Assembly: GCF_943590815.1 (NCBI RefSeq)
Contig: NZ_CALSBS010000004.1
Coordinates: 186,001 to 250,000 of the forward strand
Direction of reading: 5' to 3'
Length of the DNA: 64,000 nucleotides
DNA from: Pseudocitrobacter vendiensis
Lineage (GTDB): Bacteria; Pseudomonadota; Gammaproteobacteria; Enterobacterales; Enterobacteriaceae
Shown: positions 47,433-58,233 of the stretch, piece by piece
Layout: each line of letters opens with the position of its first letter
How positions within the stretch are numbered: the first letter of the stretch is position 1
Position numbers and translations under genes: made by a program
The notes under the pieces: model-generated
Databases searched by the model: none
Seen by the model: only the letters and a program-made list of their open reading frames with translations
What the model was told of the DNA's origin: nothing

Positions 47433-48152
47433 TTACTCCTGGTCGCCCAGCAGTACAGATTCCAGCGCGATTTTGATCATGTCGTTGAACGTGGTCTGAC
47501 GTTCAGCGGCAGTGGTCTGCTCGTGGGTACGGATATGGTCAGATACGGTGCAGATGGTCAGCGCTTTCGCACCAAACTCGGCTGCCACGCCATAGATACC
47601 TGCCGCTTCCATCTCGATCCCCAGGATGCCATATTTTTCCATCACGTCGAACATTTGCGGGTCCGGCGTGTAGAACAGGTCTGCGGAGAAGATGTTACCC
47701 ACGCGCGCATCAACGCCCAGCGCTTTCGCTGCATCAACCGCGTTACGCACCATGCCGAAGTCAGCAATTGCTGCGAAATCGTGATCTTTAAAACGCAGAC
47801 GGTTGACTTTAGAGTCGGTGCACGCGCCCATGCCAATCACCACGTCACGCAGTTTTACGTCCGGGCGCACCGCGCCGCAGGAACCCACGCGAATGATTTT
47901 CTTCACACCGAAATCGGTGATCAGCTCTTTGGTGTAGATGGAGCAGGACGGGATACCCATACCGTGACCCATTACGGAGATTTTGCGGCCTTTATAAGTA
48001 CCGGTGAAACCCAGCATGCCGCGAACGTTGTTCACTTCACGCACGTCTTCGAGGAAAGTTTCAGCAATGTGCTTCGCACGCAGCGGGTCGCCTGGCATCA
48101 AAACTACGTCAGCGAAATCGCCCATTTCTGCATTAATGTGTGGGGTAGCCAT
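47433..48152 (-). CDS. deoD: Purine nucleoside phosphorylase DeoD
   Basis: A 239-residue hexameric enzyme that splits purine (deoxy)nucleosides with phosphate into base and (deoxy)ribose 1-phosphate. The N-terminal block [20 protein letters not shown] is at residues 17-36; [13 protein letters not shown] near 179 and [10 protein letters not shown] near 200, with the catalytic aspartate, follow. It is the last gene of deoCABD. Confidence 0.98.
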   Translation of the reverse strand: MATPHINAEMGDFADVVLMPGDPLRAKHIAETFLEDVREVNNVRGMLGFTGTYKGRKISVMGHGMGIPSCSIYTKELITDFGVKKIIRVGSCGAVRPDVKLRDVVIGMGACTDSKVNRLRFKDHDFAAIADFGMVRNAVDAAKALGVDARVGNIFSADLFYTPDPQMFDVMEKYGILGIEMEAAGIYGVAAEFGAKALTICTVSDHIRTHEQTTAAERQTTFNDMIKIALESVLLGDQE

Positions 48153-48179
48153 CGTTGTATCCTTATCAAATTGTTTTCA

Positions 48180-48200
48180 CCCTCTCCCTGTGGGAGAGGG
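48180..48200. repeat. CCCTCTCCC palindrome between deoB and deoD
   Basis: A 9-bp inverted repeat CCCTCTCCC / GGGAGAGGG with a 3-nt centre, followed by GCCGGGGTGAGGG. The same sequence type is scattered in enterobacterial intergenic DNA. Function unknown. Confidence 0.6.
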
Positions 48201-48238
48201 CCGGGGTGAGGGCATCAGGCCGCACCTTTAACAGAATC

Positions 48239-48270
48239 GTAGGCCCGGTAAGCGCAGCGCCACCGGGCAA
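48239..48270. repeat. Single REP unit downstream of deoB
   Basis: GTAGGCCCGGTAAGCG...CACCGGGC, one unit between deoB and deoD. Confidence 0.75.
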
Positions 48271-48274
48271 GCAA

Positions 48275-49534
<1,260 letters not shown>

Positions 49535-49550
49535 TCAGATCAGTATATCG

Positions 49551-50873
49551 CTATTCAGTGATTCGACGATAGACTGTCGGTGTAATTTCTGGCGCTTTGT
49601 CGTCAAGGCGAATGGCCGCTTTGACCGCTTTCGCCGCTTCCTGCCAGCTGTTTTCATCTTTCGCATGAATGATTGCCAGCGGACGCTGACCGTCAACGCT
49701 GTCACCCAGGCGAATCATGTCGGTCAGGCCGACGCTGTAATCGAGTGTATCTGAAGCCTGGCGGCGTCCGCCGCCCATCGCCACGACAGCCATACCCAGT
49801 GCGCGGGTATCCATCGCACCGACAAAACCTTCGTTGTCAGCATATACCGCTTTACTGAGCATCGCAGTCGGCAGGTATTTCGCGTAGTTTTCGACGAAAT
49901 CCGTTGGGCCTTTTTGTGCAGCGACCATCCGGCCAAATACCTCTGCCGCTTTACCGTTATCCAGCACCGCCTGCAATTTGGCGCGCGCTTCTGCGTCGTC
50001 TTTGGCAAGCTTGCCGGAAATCAGCGTTTCCACGCACAGTGCCATGGTGACGTCAAACAGACGCGGGTTGCGGTATTCCCCCGTCAGGAACTGCACCGCT
50101 TCGCGGACTTCGACAGCGTTACCCGCACTGGACGCCAGCACCTGATTCATGTCGGTCAGCAACGCGGTCGTGCGCACACCTGCGCCGTTGGCCACGCCAA
50201 CAATCGCTTCGGCCAGCGCCTGAGAAAGTTCGTAAGTCGGCATAAATGCGCCGCTGCCCACTTTCACATCCATCACCAGCGCATCGATACCTTCTGCCAG
50301 CTTTTTGGCGAGGATAGACGCGGTGATAAGCGGAATGGAATCCACCGTTGCGGTAATGTCGCGGGTGGCGTAAAAACGTTTATCCGCCGGTGCGAGCGAA
50401 CTGGTCTGCCCAATAATCGCCACACCCACGTCTTTAATAATCTCGCGGAAACGATCATCGCTAGGGAAAATATCAAACCCGGGGATCGCTTCCAGTTTAT
50501 CCAGCGTGCCGCCGGTGTGACCCAGGCCTCGCCCGGAGATCATCGGAATATAGCCGCCGCATGCGGCAACCATCGGTCCCAGCATCAGCGAGGTGACATC
50601 ACCCACACCGCCGGTCGAGTGTTTGTCGACAATCGGGCCATTAAGGTTAAGGCTTTTCCAGTCCAGAACGGTTCCTGAATCACGCATGGCCATGGTCAGC
50701 GAAACACGCTCTTCAATCGCCATATCATGGAAGAAAATGGTCATCGCCAGAGCGGCAATTTGCCCTTCTGAAATGGTGTTGTCGCGAATGCCATTGATAA
50801 AGAAGCGAATCTCTTCGTCGCTTAATGCATGACCATCGCGTTTTTTACGAATGATTTCTTGTGCGAGAAACAA
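49551..50873 (-). CDS. deoA: Thymidine phosphorylase DeoA
   Basis: A 440-residue enzyme that releases thymine and deoxyribose 1-phosphate from thymidine. The family signature [20 protein letters not shown] lies near residues 118-137, and [15 protein letters not shown] near 83-97. The start is TTG at 50873 with a GGGAGG ribosome site, as in E. coli. An open frame continues upstream without a better start. Confidence 0.97.
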   Translation of the reverse strand: MFLAQEIIRKKRDGHALSDEEIRFFINGIRDNTISEGQIAALAMTIFFHDMAIEERVSLTMAMRDSGTVLDWKSLNLNGPIVDKHSTGGVGDVTSLMLGPMVAACGGYIPMISGRGLGHTGGTLDKLEAIPGFDIFPSDDRFREIIKDVGVAIIGQTSSLAPADKRFYATRDITATVDSIPLITASILAKKLAEGIDALVMDVKVGSGAFMPTYELSQALAEAIVGVANGAGVRTTALLTDMNQVLASSAGNAVEVREAVQFLTGEYRNPRLFDVTMALCVETLISGKLAKDDAEARAKLQAVLDNGKAAEVFGRMVAAQKGPTDFVENYAKYLPTAMLSKAVYADNEGFVGAMDTRALGMAVVAMGGGRRQASDTLDYSVGLTDMIRLGDSVDGQRPLAIIHAKDENSWQEAAKAVKAAIRLDDKAPEITPTVYRRITE

Positions 50874-50924
50874 GGTAACCTCCCTGAGGAAAAGAGTATG
50901 AAGGCGGTTTTTGCCCGTCAGCAT

Positions 50925-51003
50925 TGCCGGATGGCGGCTGTCGCCTTATCCGGCCTACGAGACGTAACTACCCGTAGGCCTGATAAGCGCAGCGCATCAG
51001 GCG
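50925..51003. repeat. BIME between deoA and deoC
   Basis: A GCCGGATGGCGGC...TTATCCGGCC unit and a GTAGGCCTGATAAGCG...GCATCAGGC unit inside the deo operon message. Confidence 0.85.
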
Positions 51004-51016
51004 CAAAGCATCTTAC

Positions 51017-51796
51017 TTAGTAGCTGCTTGCGCTTTTACCGTCGCCGTGACCGAGTGCTTTCAGCAGGCTCGCCAGCAGGCTGGATGCGCCGAAACGGTA
51101 GTGACGGGAATCCGCCCAGTCTGCGCCGAACAGTTCGTCGGCAATCGCCAGGAACTGCTGCGCATCTTCTGCACTGCGTACGCCGCCTGCCGGTTTGAAG
51201 CCAACGGTTTTAGACACGCCCATATCACGGATCACTTCCATCATGATGCGCGCGCTTTCCGGGGTGGCGTTAACCGGCACTTTACCGGTAGAGGTTTTGA
51301 TGAAATCCGCGCCCGCTTTAATGGATATTTCAGACGCTTTACGAATCAGCGCTTCTTCTTTCAGTTCACCGGTTTCGATGATCACTTTCAGCAGTACGTT
51401 TGCCGCAGCGCAGGCGTCTTTACACGCTTTCACCAGGTCGAAGCCGATCTGCTCGTTGCCAGCGATCAGTGCGCGGTACGGGAAAACCACGTCAACTTCG
51501 TCAGCACCGTAGGCGATTGCCGCGCGGGTTTCCGCCAGCGCAATGTCGATATCGTCGTTACCGTGCGGGAAGTTAGTGACGGTGGCGATGCGGATATCCG
51601 GCGTGCCCTGCTCGTTCAGGGTTTTACGCGCAATCGGGATAAAACGCGGGTAGATGCAGACCGCCGCCGTGTTGCCGACCGGGGTTTTCGCCTGATGACA
51701 CAGCGCAATCACTTTCGCATCAGTGTCGTCTTCGTTCAGGGTGGTCAGGTCCATCAGTTTTAATGCACGCAGGCTGCTTGCCGTTAAATCAGTCAT
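51017..51796 (-). CDS. deoC: Deoxyribose-phosphate aldolase DeoC
   Basis: A 259-residue class I aldolase that cleaves deoxyribose 5-phosphate to acetaldehyde and glyceraldehyde 3-phosphate. The Schiff-base lysine is in [13 protein letters not shown] near residue 167 and the proton-relay lysine in VGFKPAGGV near 201. The ATG at 51796 follows GGAGAG. It is the first gene of the deo operon, downstream of deoP2. Confidence 0.98.
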   Translation of the reverse strand: MTDLTASSLRALKLMDLTTLNEDDTDAKVIALCHQAKTPVGNTAAVCIYPRFIPIARKTLNEQGTPDIRIATVTNFPHGNDDIDIALAETRAAIAYGADEVDVVFPYRALIAGNEQIGFDLVKACKDACAAANVLLKVIIETGELKEEALIRKASEISIKAGADFIKTSTGKVPVNATPESARIMMEVIRDMGVSKTVGFKPAGGVRSAEDAQQFLAIADELFGADWADSRHYRFGASSLLASLLKALGHGDGKSASSY

Positions 51797-51832
51797 TTTG
51801 CTCTCCGACTTTAAAATTTCACCTTGCGGGTA

Positions 51833-51881
51833 TGTGACTATTGTAACACTCCCCCGCACTTACACTTCGACACTCATCACA
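51833..51881 (-). promoter_or_regulatory. deoP2 region: DeoR operator O2 and CRP site
   Basis: TGTGACTATTGTAACA (51833-51848) matches 12 of 16 bases of the DeoR operator and sits where O2 overlaps deoP2 in E. coli. Just upstream on the minus strand TGTGATGAGTGTCGAA (51866-51881) resembles the CRP site of E. coli deoP2. CytR would act here with CRP. The positions relative to deoC agree with E. coli as remembered. Confidence 0.75.
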
Positions 51882-52042
51882 GTTAATGAAACAAACGTAC
51901 AAATTTGCATAACCATAATGAGACATTAATCAAACTTCTCATTCTTCCAGCGTAAGAAAACACGTGGATCGCCTTATCGGATCAAAAGATCGCTACGCGC
52001 TTTTTCCTACACTTCGCCCATCTCTCGCCTGAGGAATACACC

Positions 52043-53593
52043 ATGCCAACATCAACCTCTTCATCGCTGCTGCAGCAGTGCCAGAAAATTGTGACAAGCC
52101 CAGTTTTAAGCCCGGAACAGAAACGCCATTTTCTGGCGCTGGAGGCGGAAAATGCACTGCCTTATCCGGCGCTAACACCCGCTGCGCAAGCCGCGCTGGC
52201 GGAGGGCGTTATCTGCGATATGTTCGAAGGCCACGCACCTTACAAGCCGCGTTATGTCCTGCCGGACTACGCGCGTTTTCTGGCAAACGGTTCCGAATGG
52301 CTGGAGCTGGAAGGCGCTCAGGATCTGGATGATGCGCTCTCTTTGCTCACCATTCTTTATCACCACGTCCCTTCCGTGACTGCCATGCCGGTGTTCCTCG
52401 GGCATCTCGATGAACTGTTGATGCCATATGTTAGAATTCTAACACAAGAAGAAATCAATAGCCGAATAAAACGTTTCTGGCGCTATCTCGATCGCACGCT
52501 CCCCGATGCCTTCACGCATGTGAATATTGGCCCCGCAGATACACCAATAACGCGCGCTATTCTCCGCGCAGATGCAGAGCTGAAGCAGGTCGCGCCAAAT
52601 CTTACCTTTATCTACGATCCAGAAATCACTCCTGACGATCTGCTGCTGGAAGTCAGCAAAAATATTTGTGAGTGCAGCAAACCACACATCGCCAACGGCC
52701 CAATAAATGATAATATTTTCACAAAAGGTCACTATGGTATTGTGAGCTGTTACAACAGCCTGCCGATGGCGGGCGGTGGTAGCACACTGGTACGCCTCAA
52801 TTTGCAGGAGGTTGCGAAACGCAGCACTTCGACTGAAGCGTTCTTTAGCCAGATGCTGCCGCACTACTGCCAGCAGCAAATCGACATCATCGACGCCCGC
52901 TGCGCCTTCCTCTATGAGCAATCGCACTTCTTTGATCATAGCTTCCTGGTAACAGAAGGTCTGATCGATCCTGATCGTTTTGTGCCCATGTTCGGCATCT
53001 ATTCTCTGGCGGAAGCGGTCAATATTCTCTGCGAGAAAGACGGTCTTCGCGCCCGCTATGGCAAAGATCCTCAGGCCAATGCGCTGGGCTACCGTATCAG
53101 TGAACAGCTCGCGGAATTTGTCGCGAAGACGCCCGTACGCTACGGCTGGCAACAGCGCGCAATGTTGCATGCGCAATCAGGAATCAGCTCCGATATCGGC
53201 ACCACGCCGGGCGCTCGTCTGCCTTATGGCGATGAGCCTGACCCGGTGAGTCATCTGCTGGCGGTTGCGCCACATCACGCGCATTATCCGGCGGGGATCA
53301 GCGATATCCTGACGCTTGATGAAACGGTGAAACGTAACCCGCAGGCGGTGATGCAGCTTTGTCTGGGTGCGTTTAAAGTGGGTATGCGCGAGTTCAGCGC
53401 CAACATTAGCGGCAACGATCTGGTGCGCGTCACGGGTTACATGGTGCGTTTGTCGGATCTCGAAAAGTATCGCGCCGACGGTTCGCGGATCAATACCACC
53501 TGGCTGGGTGAAGAAGCCGCGCGCAATACGCGCATTCTGGAACGCCAACCGCGAGTAGTCAGTCATGAACAGCAGATGCGCTTTAGTCAGTAA
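52043..53593 (+). CDS. yjjI: YjjI, glycyl-radical enzyme of unknown substrate
   Basis: A 516-residue protein of the YjjI family (DUF3029), thought to be a glycyl-radical enzyme. The C-terminal glycyl loop is [15 protein letters not shown] with G465, and a candidate thiyl cysteine is C236 in [17 protein letters not shown]. The substrate is unknown. The next gene, yjjW, encodes its likely radical-SAM activase and overlaps by 29 bp. It is divergent from deoC, and its first 700 bp carry two deo operators (O1 and OE) of the neighbouring operon. Confidence 0.9.
   Translation: MPTSTSSSLLQQCQKIVTSPVLSPEQKRHFLALEAENALPYPALTPAAQAALAEGVICDMFEGHAPYKPRYVLPDYARFLANGSEWLELEGAQDLDDALSLLTILYHHVPSVTAMPVFLGHLDELLMPYVRILTQEEINSRIKRFWRYLDRTLPDAFTHVNIGPADTPITRAILRADAELKQVAPNLTFIYDPEITPDDLLLEVSKNICECSKPHIANGPINDNIFTKGHYGIVSCYNSLPMAGGGSTLVRLNLQEVAKRSTSTEAFFSQMLPHYCQQQIDIIDARCAFLYEQSHFFDHSFLVTEGLIDPDRFVPMFGIYSLAEAVNILCEKDGLRARYGKDPQANALGYRISEQLAEFVAKTPVRYGWQQRAMLHAQSGISSDIGTTPGARLPYGDEPDPVSHLLAVAPHHAHYPAGISDILTLDETVKRNPQAVMQLCLGAFKVGMREFSANISGNDLVRVTGYMVRLSDLEKYRADGSRINTTWLGEEAARNTRILERQPRVVSHEQQMRFSQ
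52429..52444. promoter_or_regulatory. DeoR operator O1 (deoP1), inside yjjI
   Basis: TGTTAGAATTCTAACA, a perfect 16-bp DeoR palindrome, within codons about 129-134 of yjjI. It lies 596 bp upstream of O2; E. coli O1 and O2 are 599 bp apart as remembered. It would overlap promoter deoP1 reading toward deoC. Confidence 0.88.
52708..52723. promoter_or_regulatory. Candidate DeoR upstream operator OE, inside yjjI
   Basis: TGATAATATTTTCACA, matching 11 of 16 bases of the DeoR operator. It is exactly 279 bp from O1, the distance I recall for OE in E. coli. Weak by sequence alone; the spacing makes it credible. Confidence 0.6.
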
Positions 53594-54428
53594 AATCATC
53601 CCCTTCTCGTGTGTGGATGGGCCAGGCAGCCGCCTGGCCCTGTTCCTGCAAGGGTGTAATCTGCGCTGCAAAAACTGCCATAACCCGTGGACGATGGGGC
53701 GCTGTAACGATTGTGGCGAATGTGTTTTGCATTGCCCACACGATGCGCTTTCCATTCAGGGGGGACGCGTTTACTGGCAGGAGGATGCCTGCCAGCAATG
53801 CGACACCTGCCTGCAAATATGTCCACAACAGGCAACGCCAATGGCCCAGCTCTGGAGCATGGAGCAGATTCTCCAGCAGATCGCCCGCGCCGCGCCATTT
53901 ATTGAGGGCATCACCGTCAGCGGTGGCGAGGCCACTACGCAGTTACCGTTCGTCTGCGCGCTGTTTGAACAGATTCGCCAGTCGTCGGCCCTGCGTCATC
54001 TCACCTGCCTGGTCGACAGCAACGGCGAGCTTTCCATGGCTGGCTGGGAGAAACTCAGTCCGTTATGCGACGGCGTGATGGTGGATTTAAAAGCCTGGAG
54101 TGAGAATACGCATCAGTCACTAACTGGGCGAAGCAATCAGCGTATCAAGGCGAGCATTCGCTGGCTGGCAGAGCGTGGCTTACTGGCAGAATTGCGTTTG
54201 TTGGTTATTCCGCAACAAACTGATTATCTGCAAGAGATAGAGGCGTTAAGCGCATTTATTCACGAACTGGGTAAGGTGCCGGTGCGGCTAAATGCCTTTC
54301 ATGCGCACGGCGTTTATGGCGAGGCTAAAATGTGGCGCAGCGCCGGGCCAGACGACATTGACGCACTGGCGCAGGCGCTACGGGCCAGAGGGATAAAACA
54401 GATTATCCCTCCGGCGCTGTATTTATAG
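53565..54428 (+). CDS. yjjW: YjjW, glycyl-radical enzyme activase
   Basis: A 287-residue radical-SAM protein. The CxxxCxxC cluster ligands are C31, C35 and C38 in [13 protein letters not shown]. Two ferredoxin-like four-cysteine motifs follow ([11 protein letters not shown] near 48 and [11 protein letters not shown] near 76), and the SAM motif [11 protein letters not shown] is near 114. This is the layout of glycyl-radical activases with an extra cluster domain. It overlaps the end of yjjI by 29 bp and probably installs the YjjI glycyl radical under anoxia. Confidence 0.93.
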   Translation: MNSRCALVSKIIPFSCVDGPGSRLALFLQGCNLRCKNCHNPWTMGRCNDCGECVLHCPHDALSIQGGRVYWQEDACQQCDTCLQICPQQATPMAQLWSMEQILQQIARAAPFIEGITVSGGEATTQLPFVCALFEQIRQSSALRHLTCLVDSNGELSMAGWEKLSPLCDGVMVDLKAWSENTHQSLTGRSNQRIKASIRWLAERGLLAELRLLVIPQQTDYLQEIEALSAFIHELGKVPVRLNAFHAHGVYGEAKMWRSAGPDDIDALAQALRARGIKQIIPPALYL

Positions 54429-55700
54429 TGCGAGGAACACCCCGGCGATGGTGGCGCTCATCAGGTTTGAGAGCGTCCCCGCCGCCACGGCGCGCAGACC
54501 AAGCTGGGCGATATCCTGGCGACGACTCGGTGCCATGCCGCCCAATCCGCCAATCAGAATCGCAATTGACGACAGGTTCGCAAAGCCGCACAGGGCAAAC
54601 GAAATAATCGCTTTAGTGTGGGCAGAAATAACCTGTAATCCCGCAGCTGTCACCTCGGCATCTGGCTTAAGATATTCGCCGAAGTTCATATAAGCCACAA
54701 ACTCGTTGATGATGAGCTTCTGGCCGATAAATGAGCCCGCCACGGTTGCTTCGCTCCACGGTACGCCAATCACCCACGCCAGCGGTGAGAAGACCCAACC
54801 GAGGATCATCTGCAGCGACAGTTCCGGATGGTTAAACCAACCCCCAATCCCGGAGAGCATGCCGTTCAACAGAGCAATCAGCGCGATAAATGCCAGCAGC
54901 ATCGCCCCCACGTTTAATGCCAGTTGCATACCAGAAGCGGCGCCAGAAGCCGCAGCATCCAGAACGTTAGCCGGAGCATCCGGATTGTTGGCTTCAGCTT
55001 CCAGATTCGGCGAATCATTAGGTTTTTCCGTTTCCGGCACGATGATTTTCGCAAACAGCAGGCCGCCCGGTGCCGCCATGAACGATGCGGCAATCAGATA
55101 CTCCAGCGGCACGCCCATCTGCGCGTAGCCTGCCAGCACAGAACCTGCCACAGACGCCAGGCCACCACACATCACCGCGAACAGTTCAGAACGCGTCATG
55201 GTCGCGATGTACGGACGCACCACCAGCGGCGCTTCGGTTTGCCCGACGAAAATATTCGCCGTCGCGGAGAGCGATTCCGTACGCGAGGTTTTCAGCACGG
55301 CACGCAGCGCACCACCCAGAATTCGGATGACAAACTGCATAATGCCGAGATAGTAAAGCACCGCGATCAGCGAGGAGAAGAAGACGATAACCGGCAGCAC
55401 GCGCAGCGCGAAAACAAAGCCGCCACCGCCGAAGACTTCAAACATTTTATCGGATACCAGCCCACCAAACAGGAAGCCGATACCTTCGTTACCATAAGCG
55501 ATGACGTTCGCCACGCCTTCGGACATCGCCAGCAGCACCTTGCGCCCGGCGGGAACATAGAGAATAAGCGCACCAATTCCAACCTGAATCAGCCAGGCAC
55601 CCAGCACAGTTCGGAGATTGATCGCTCGACGATTATTGGACAGAAGTAAGGCAATGGCCAGCAGCACCACCATGCCGATAAGTCCCATGAGGATTTGCAT
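54423..55700 (-). CDS. Concentrative nucleoside transporter (NupC/NupX family)
   Basis: A 425-residue inner-membrane protein of the CNT family, which imports nucleosides with protons or sodium. The substrate-binding blocks are [13 protein letters not shown] near residue 170 and [17 protein letters not shown] near 335, with [27 protein letters not shown] near 380-406. About 10 hydrophobic segments. NupX and PsuT of E. coli are likely nearest relatives. It overlaps the convergent yjjW by 6 bp. E. coli K-12 has yjjU in this interval instead. A place next to the deo operon suits nucleoside salvage. Confidence 0.88.
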   Translation of the reverse strand: MQILMGLIGMVVLLAIALLLSNNRRAINLRTVLGAWLIQVGIGALILYVPAGRKVLLAMSEGVANVIAYGNEGIGFLFGGLVSDKMFEVFGGGGFVFALRVLPVIVFFSSLIAVLYYLGIMQFVIRILGGALRAVLKTSRTESLSATANIFVGQTEAPLVVRPYIATMTRSELFAVMCGGLASVAGSVLAGYAQMGVPLEYLIAASFMAAPGGLLFAKIIVPETEKPNDSPNLEAEANNPDAPANVLDAAASGAASGMQLALNVGAMLLAFIALIALLNGMLSGIGGWFNHPELSLQMILGWVFSPLAWVIGVPWSEATVAGSFIGQKLIINEFVAYMNFGEYLKPDAEVTAAGLQVISAHTKAIISFALCGFANLSSIAILIGGLGGMAPSRRQDIAQLGLRAVAAGTLSNLMSATIAGVFLAL

Positions 55701-55862
55701 ACAGAGTCCCTGTGTATTGAAACGTTGAAAAATGGAGCAACATAACGCGCCACGATTATAACGTTCCGTCACTATCCTTCTCGCGTGACATCACATATTT
55801 TACGCAATACCCAGAGAGCAAAAGTAAATATTGAGACTTAAATCACATTAGCCCTTCACAAA

Positions 55863-56636
55863 TCAGAAAAAGAGCTGACTGCTGTTACGCCATAAGGCCT
55901 CAGCAATTTCAGCGGGAGCTTCATCCCGTAACGTGCAAAGTTCATTGAACACCTGCGCTACGCGTTCCGGGCGATTGGGCTGCCCCTGATAACCGTTTAA
56001 CGGCATATCGGGCGCATCTGTTTCCAGCACCAGTGCACTGAGCGGAAGTTGTGCCATAACAGCGCGCGTTTTGCTGGCTCGCGGGTAAGTGATCGTGCCG
56101 CCGACGCCAATCTTGTACCCCAGTTCGACAAATCGCTCCGCCTGTTGCAGGCTGCCGGAAAAACCATGTACTACTCCCGTACGTGGCAGCGCATGACGCT
56201 TAAGATGCATCGCCAGTTTGTCATGGGTTCGACGTGAATGCAGGATCACGGGCAAATCGTACTTTTTCGCCAGTTGCAGTTGCGCATCCAGCAACTGTTG
56301 CTGGCGTTCAAACTGCGGGTCTTGACGATAGAGATCGAGACCAATCTCGCCGACGGCAATCAGTTTTTCCGGCTTTGACGCCAGCGCCGTCTCCAGTGCT
56401 TCCAGGCTTCTGTCATCATGATTTTCAATGACAATAGGATGCAGACCCAGTGCGGCATACAGCGGCGGATGTTGGGAAGCCAGCCAAAGCACCGTATCAA
56501 AACGCAATGCTTCTGTTGCCGGAACAATAATTTTTTCGACACCCGCCTGCGCGGCCTGCGCCAGGCTTGCCGTTTCATCACCGGTGAACGGCGGGAAATC
56601 AAAGTGACAATGGGTATCGATAAAACGAAAGGTCAT
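55863..56636 (-). CDS. yjjV: TatD-family metal hydrolase YjjV
   Basis: A 257-residue TatD-family metal-dependent hydrolase (TIM barrel), related to DNases TatD and YcfH; the physiological substrate is unknown. Metal ligands are visible in DTHCHFDF (residues 7-14), AVGEIGLDL near 93, LHSRRTHDK near 128, HGFSGS near 152 and ETDAPDMP near 202. The ATG at 56636 was chosen over a frame running into REP repeats. Confidence 0.93.
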   Translation of the reverse strand: MTFRFIDTHCHFDFPPFTGDETASLAQAAQAGVEKIIVPATEALRFDTVLWLASQHPPLYAALGLHPIVIENHDDRSLEALETALASKPEKLIAVGEIGLDLYRQDPQFERQQQLLDAQLQLAKKYDLPVILHSRRTHDKLAMHLKRHALPRTGVVHGFSGSLQQAERFVELGYKIGVGGTITYPRASKTRAVMAQLPLSALVLETDAPDMPLNGYQGQPNRPERVAQVFNELCTLRDEAPAEIAEALWRNSSQLFF

Positions 56637-56693
56637 GCGGTTTTCTCCGGCAACGTGCAGCGTTTCAGTGTACCCCATTTGATTAATGGTTTT

Positions 56694-56985
56694 GTAGGCC
56701 GGAAAAGGCGGTACGCCGCCATCCGGCAGCCGCGCCGAACTACGCCTGATGGCGCTACGCTTATCAGGCCTACGGTTCCTTGAATCCAGTGACCTCACCA
56801 ACCAGCAATTGCGGAATTTGTAGGCCGGATAAGGCGGTACGCCGCCATCCGGCAGCCGCGCCGAACTGCGCCTGATGGCGCTACGCTTATCAGGCCTACG
56901 GTTCCTTGAATCCAGTGACCTCACCAACCAACATTTGCGGCATTTGTAGGCCGGATAAGGCGGTACGCCGCCATCCGGCAGCTGC
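56694..56985. repeat. 126-bp tandem BIME repeat with unique linker
   Basis: GTAGGCCGG(A)... starts at 56694, 56820 and 56946, an exact 126-bp period. Each unit has a REP pair plus the linker TTCCTTGAATCCAGTGACCT and following bases, which is not REP sequence. The third copy is truncated after one REP. It fills most of the yjjV-ytjA gap. Confidence 0.92.
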
Positions 56986-56997
56986 GCATAAACGACA

Positions 56998-57021
56998 AAA
57001 GCCAGTTCGAAGACTGGCTTT
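56998..57021 (-). terminator. ytjA terminator
   Basis: AAAGCCAGT / ACTGGCTTT with a 6-nt loop, followed on the minus strand by TTTTG, 21 bp after the ytjA stop. Confidence 0.85.
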
Positions 57022-57042
57022 ATAAATTGTCTGTATCAAACG

Positions 57043-57204
57043 CTACGGGCGTCTGCGGCCCATAAACAGGCTGACCAGGAACAGGATGATACCGACGATG
57101 AATACAATTTTCGCCGCGCCTGCTGCGGTACCCGCTAAACCACCAAAGCCCAGTGCAGCGGCAATTAACGCGATAACCAGAAAGATAATGCCCCAACGAA
57201 ACAT
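57043..57204 (-). CDS. ytjA: YtjA, 53-residue membrane protein (UPF0391)
   Basis: A 53-residue protein of the UPF0391 (DUF1328) family with two membrane segments, starting [20 protein letters not shown] and ending [13 protein letters not shown]. It is almost identical to E. coli YtjA as remembered. AAAGGAGA precedes the ATG. Function unknown, but it is usually near osmY and may belong to the general stress response. A clear terminator follows. Confidence 0.92.
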   Translation of the reverse strand: MFRWGIIFLVIALIAAALGFGGLAGTAAGAAKIVFIVGIILFLVSLFMGRRRP

Positions 57205-57307
57205 ACGATTCTCCTTTACCTAAGTTAATGTCACCGCTTAACAACGCACTCAGGCGACACCAGCAATCTTAAAAATTAAAAATACTTCAATATTTTCCTG
57301 AACAGCC

Positions 57308-57901
57308 TTACGGCGTTTTCAGGTCATTTTCTACGCTTTTCACACCGTCAATGGCTTTGGCAATACTTTCCGCGCGTTCCACCTGCGCTTTAGATTCAAC
57401 CGTACCGGTCAGCGTCACGACGCCGTCGGTGGTCTCAACTTTCACTTTGCATGACGGGACAATGTCATCAGCCAGCAGTTTGGCCTTCACCTCACTGGTG
57501 GTTGCCGCATCACCTGCATAGCCTTTCATGCTGTCCGCTTTGCCTTCACGGATAGTCAGTTTGTTTTCAACGCTGCTTACACCCTCAACCCCTTTTGCCA
57601 GGGACGTCGCCTGGTCTGATTGAGACTGGTTGTCGACCGTACCGCTTAAGATCACGACCTTGTTTTCGGTTTTCACCGAAATATCGGTGCTTTTAATCGC
57701 ATCATGATCAACCAGCGCCGCTTTTACTTTCGCGGTGATGGCGCTGTCATCCATAAAGTTGCCGACTTTGTTCATCGAACTGTCAACTTTCTGTCCCGCG
57801 TCAGTGGCCGCATTGCTTTCAGCCAATGCAGAACCGCTCATCACCGCAGAGCCCAGAATGACGGCCAGCAACGTTTTTCCCATTTTCATCTTAATCATCA
57901 T
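57308..57901 (-). CDS. osmY: Osmotically induced periplasmic protein OsmY
   Basis: A 197-residue periplasmic protein with a signal peptide ending GSALA before ESNAAT. Two BON domains follow (about 50-115 and 132-197), recognisable by [11 protein letters not shown] and [12 protein letters not shown]. In E. coli, OsmY is induced by RpoS and hyperosmotic stress, and acts as a periplasmic chaperone for some outer-membrane proteins. Three consecutive ATG codons (57904, 57901, 57898) follow AGGAG; the second has 5-nt spacing. The cysteine in [10 protein letters not shown] is not in the E. coli protein as remembered. Confidence 0.94.
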   Translation of the reverse strand: MMIKMKMGKTLLAVILGSAVMSGSALAESNAATDAGQKVDSSMNKVGNFMDDSAITAKVKAALVDHDAIKSTDISVKTENKVVILSGTVDNQSQSDQATSLAKGVEGVSSVENKLTIREGKADSMKGYAGDAATTSEVKAKLLADDIVPSCKVKVETTDGVVTLTGTVESKAQVERAESIAKAIDGVKSVENDLKTP

Positions 57902-58189
57902 CATATCTCCTTGTATTGCCCGGTTTTTGAGCACCCGACACAGTGGCCGTCATGCTGTTGAGGACGACACCCGTCCTGTTAGTAGTTATACATACTGCGA
58001 TAAGTACTTTTGATGGGTTAATACGCTAAGATTTACAAATAACAAAGTGCATTAAACCAGCAACTCGCTCATCACTCTGTTAAATATAGAACACTCTCGG
58101 CAGCTTGCAGGCGTAATTGACTAAAAAACCAGCAAAGTGCATGAGAATGGGGTGCAATTAAGAACTTTCCGCAGAAGGGAAAAGGGAGG
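57902..58189. other. osmY upstream region
   Basis: About 290 bp between osmY and the prfC terminator. It should hold the osmY promoter, sigma-S type in E. coli. I see no gene and no other repeat here. Confidence 0.45.
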
Positions 58190-58224
58190 AGTAAAACGCG
58201 GAAGCACGGCGCTGGCCGTGCTTC
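58190..58224 (-). terminator. prfC terminator
   Basis: A 10-bp stem GAAGCACGGC / GCCGTGCTTC (58201-58210 and 58215-58224) followed on the minus strand by CGCGTTTTAC, close to the prfC stop. Confidence 0.8.
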
Positions 58225-58233
58225 CGGGGGAGA

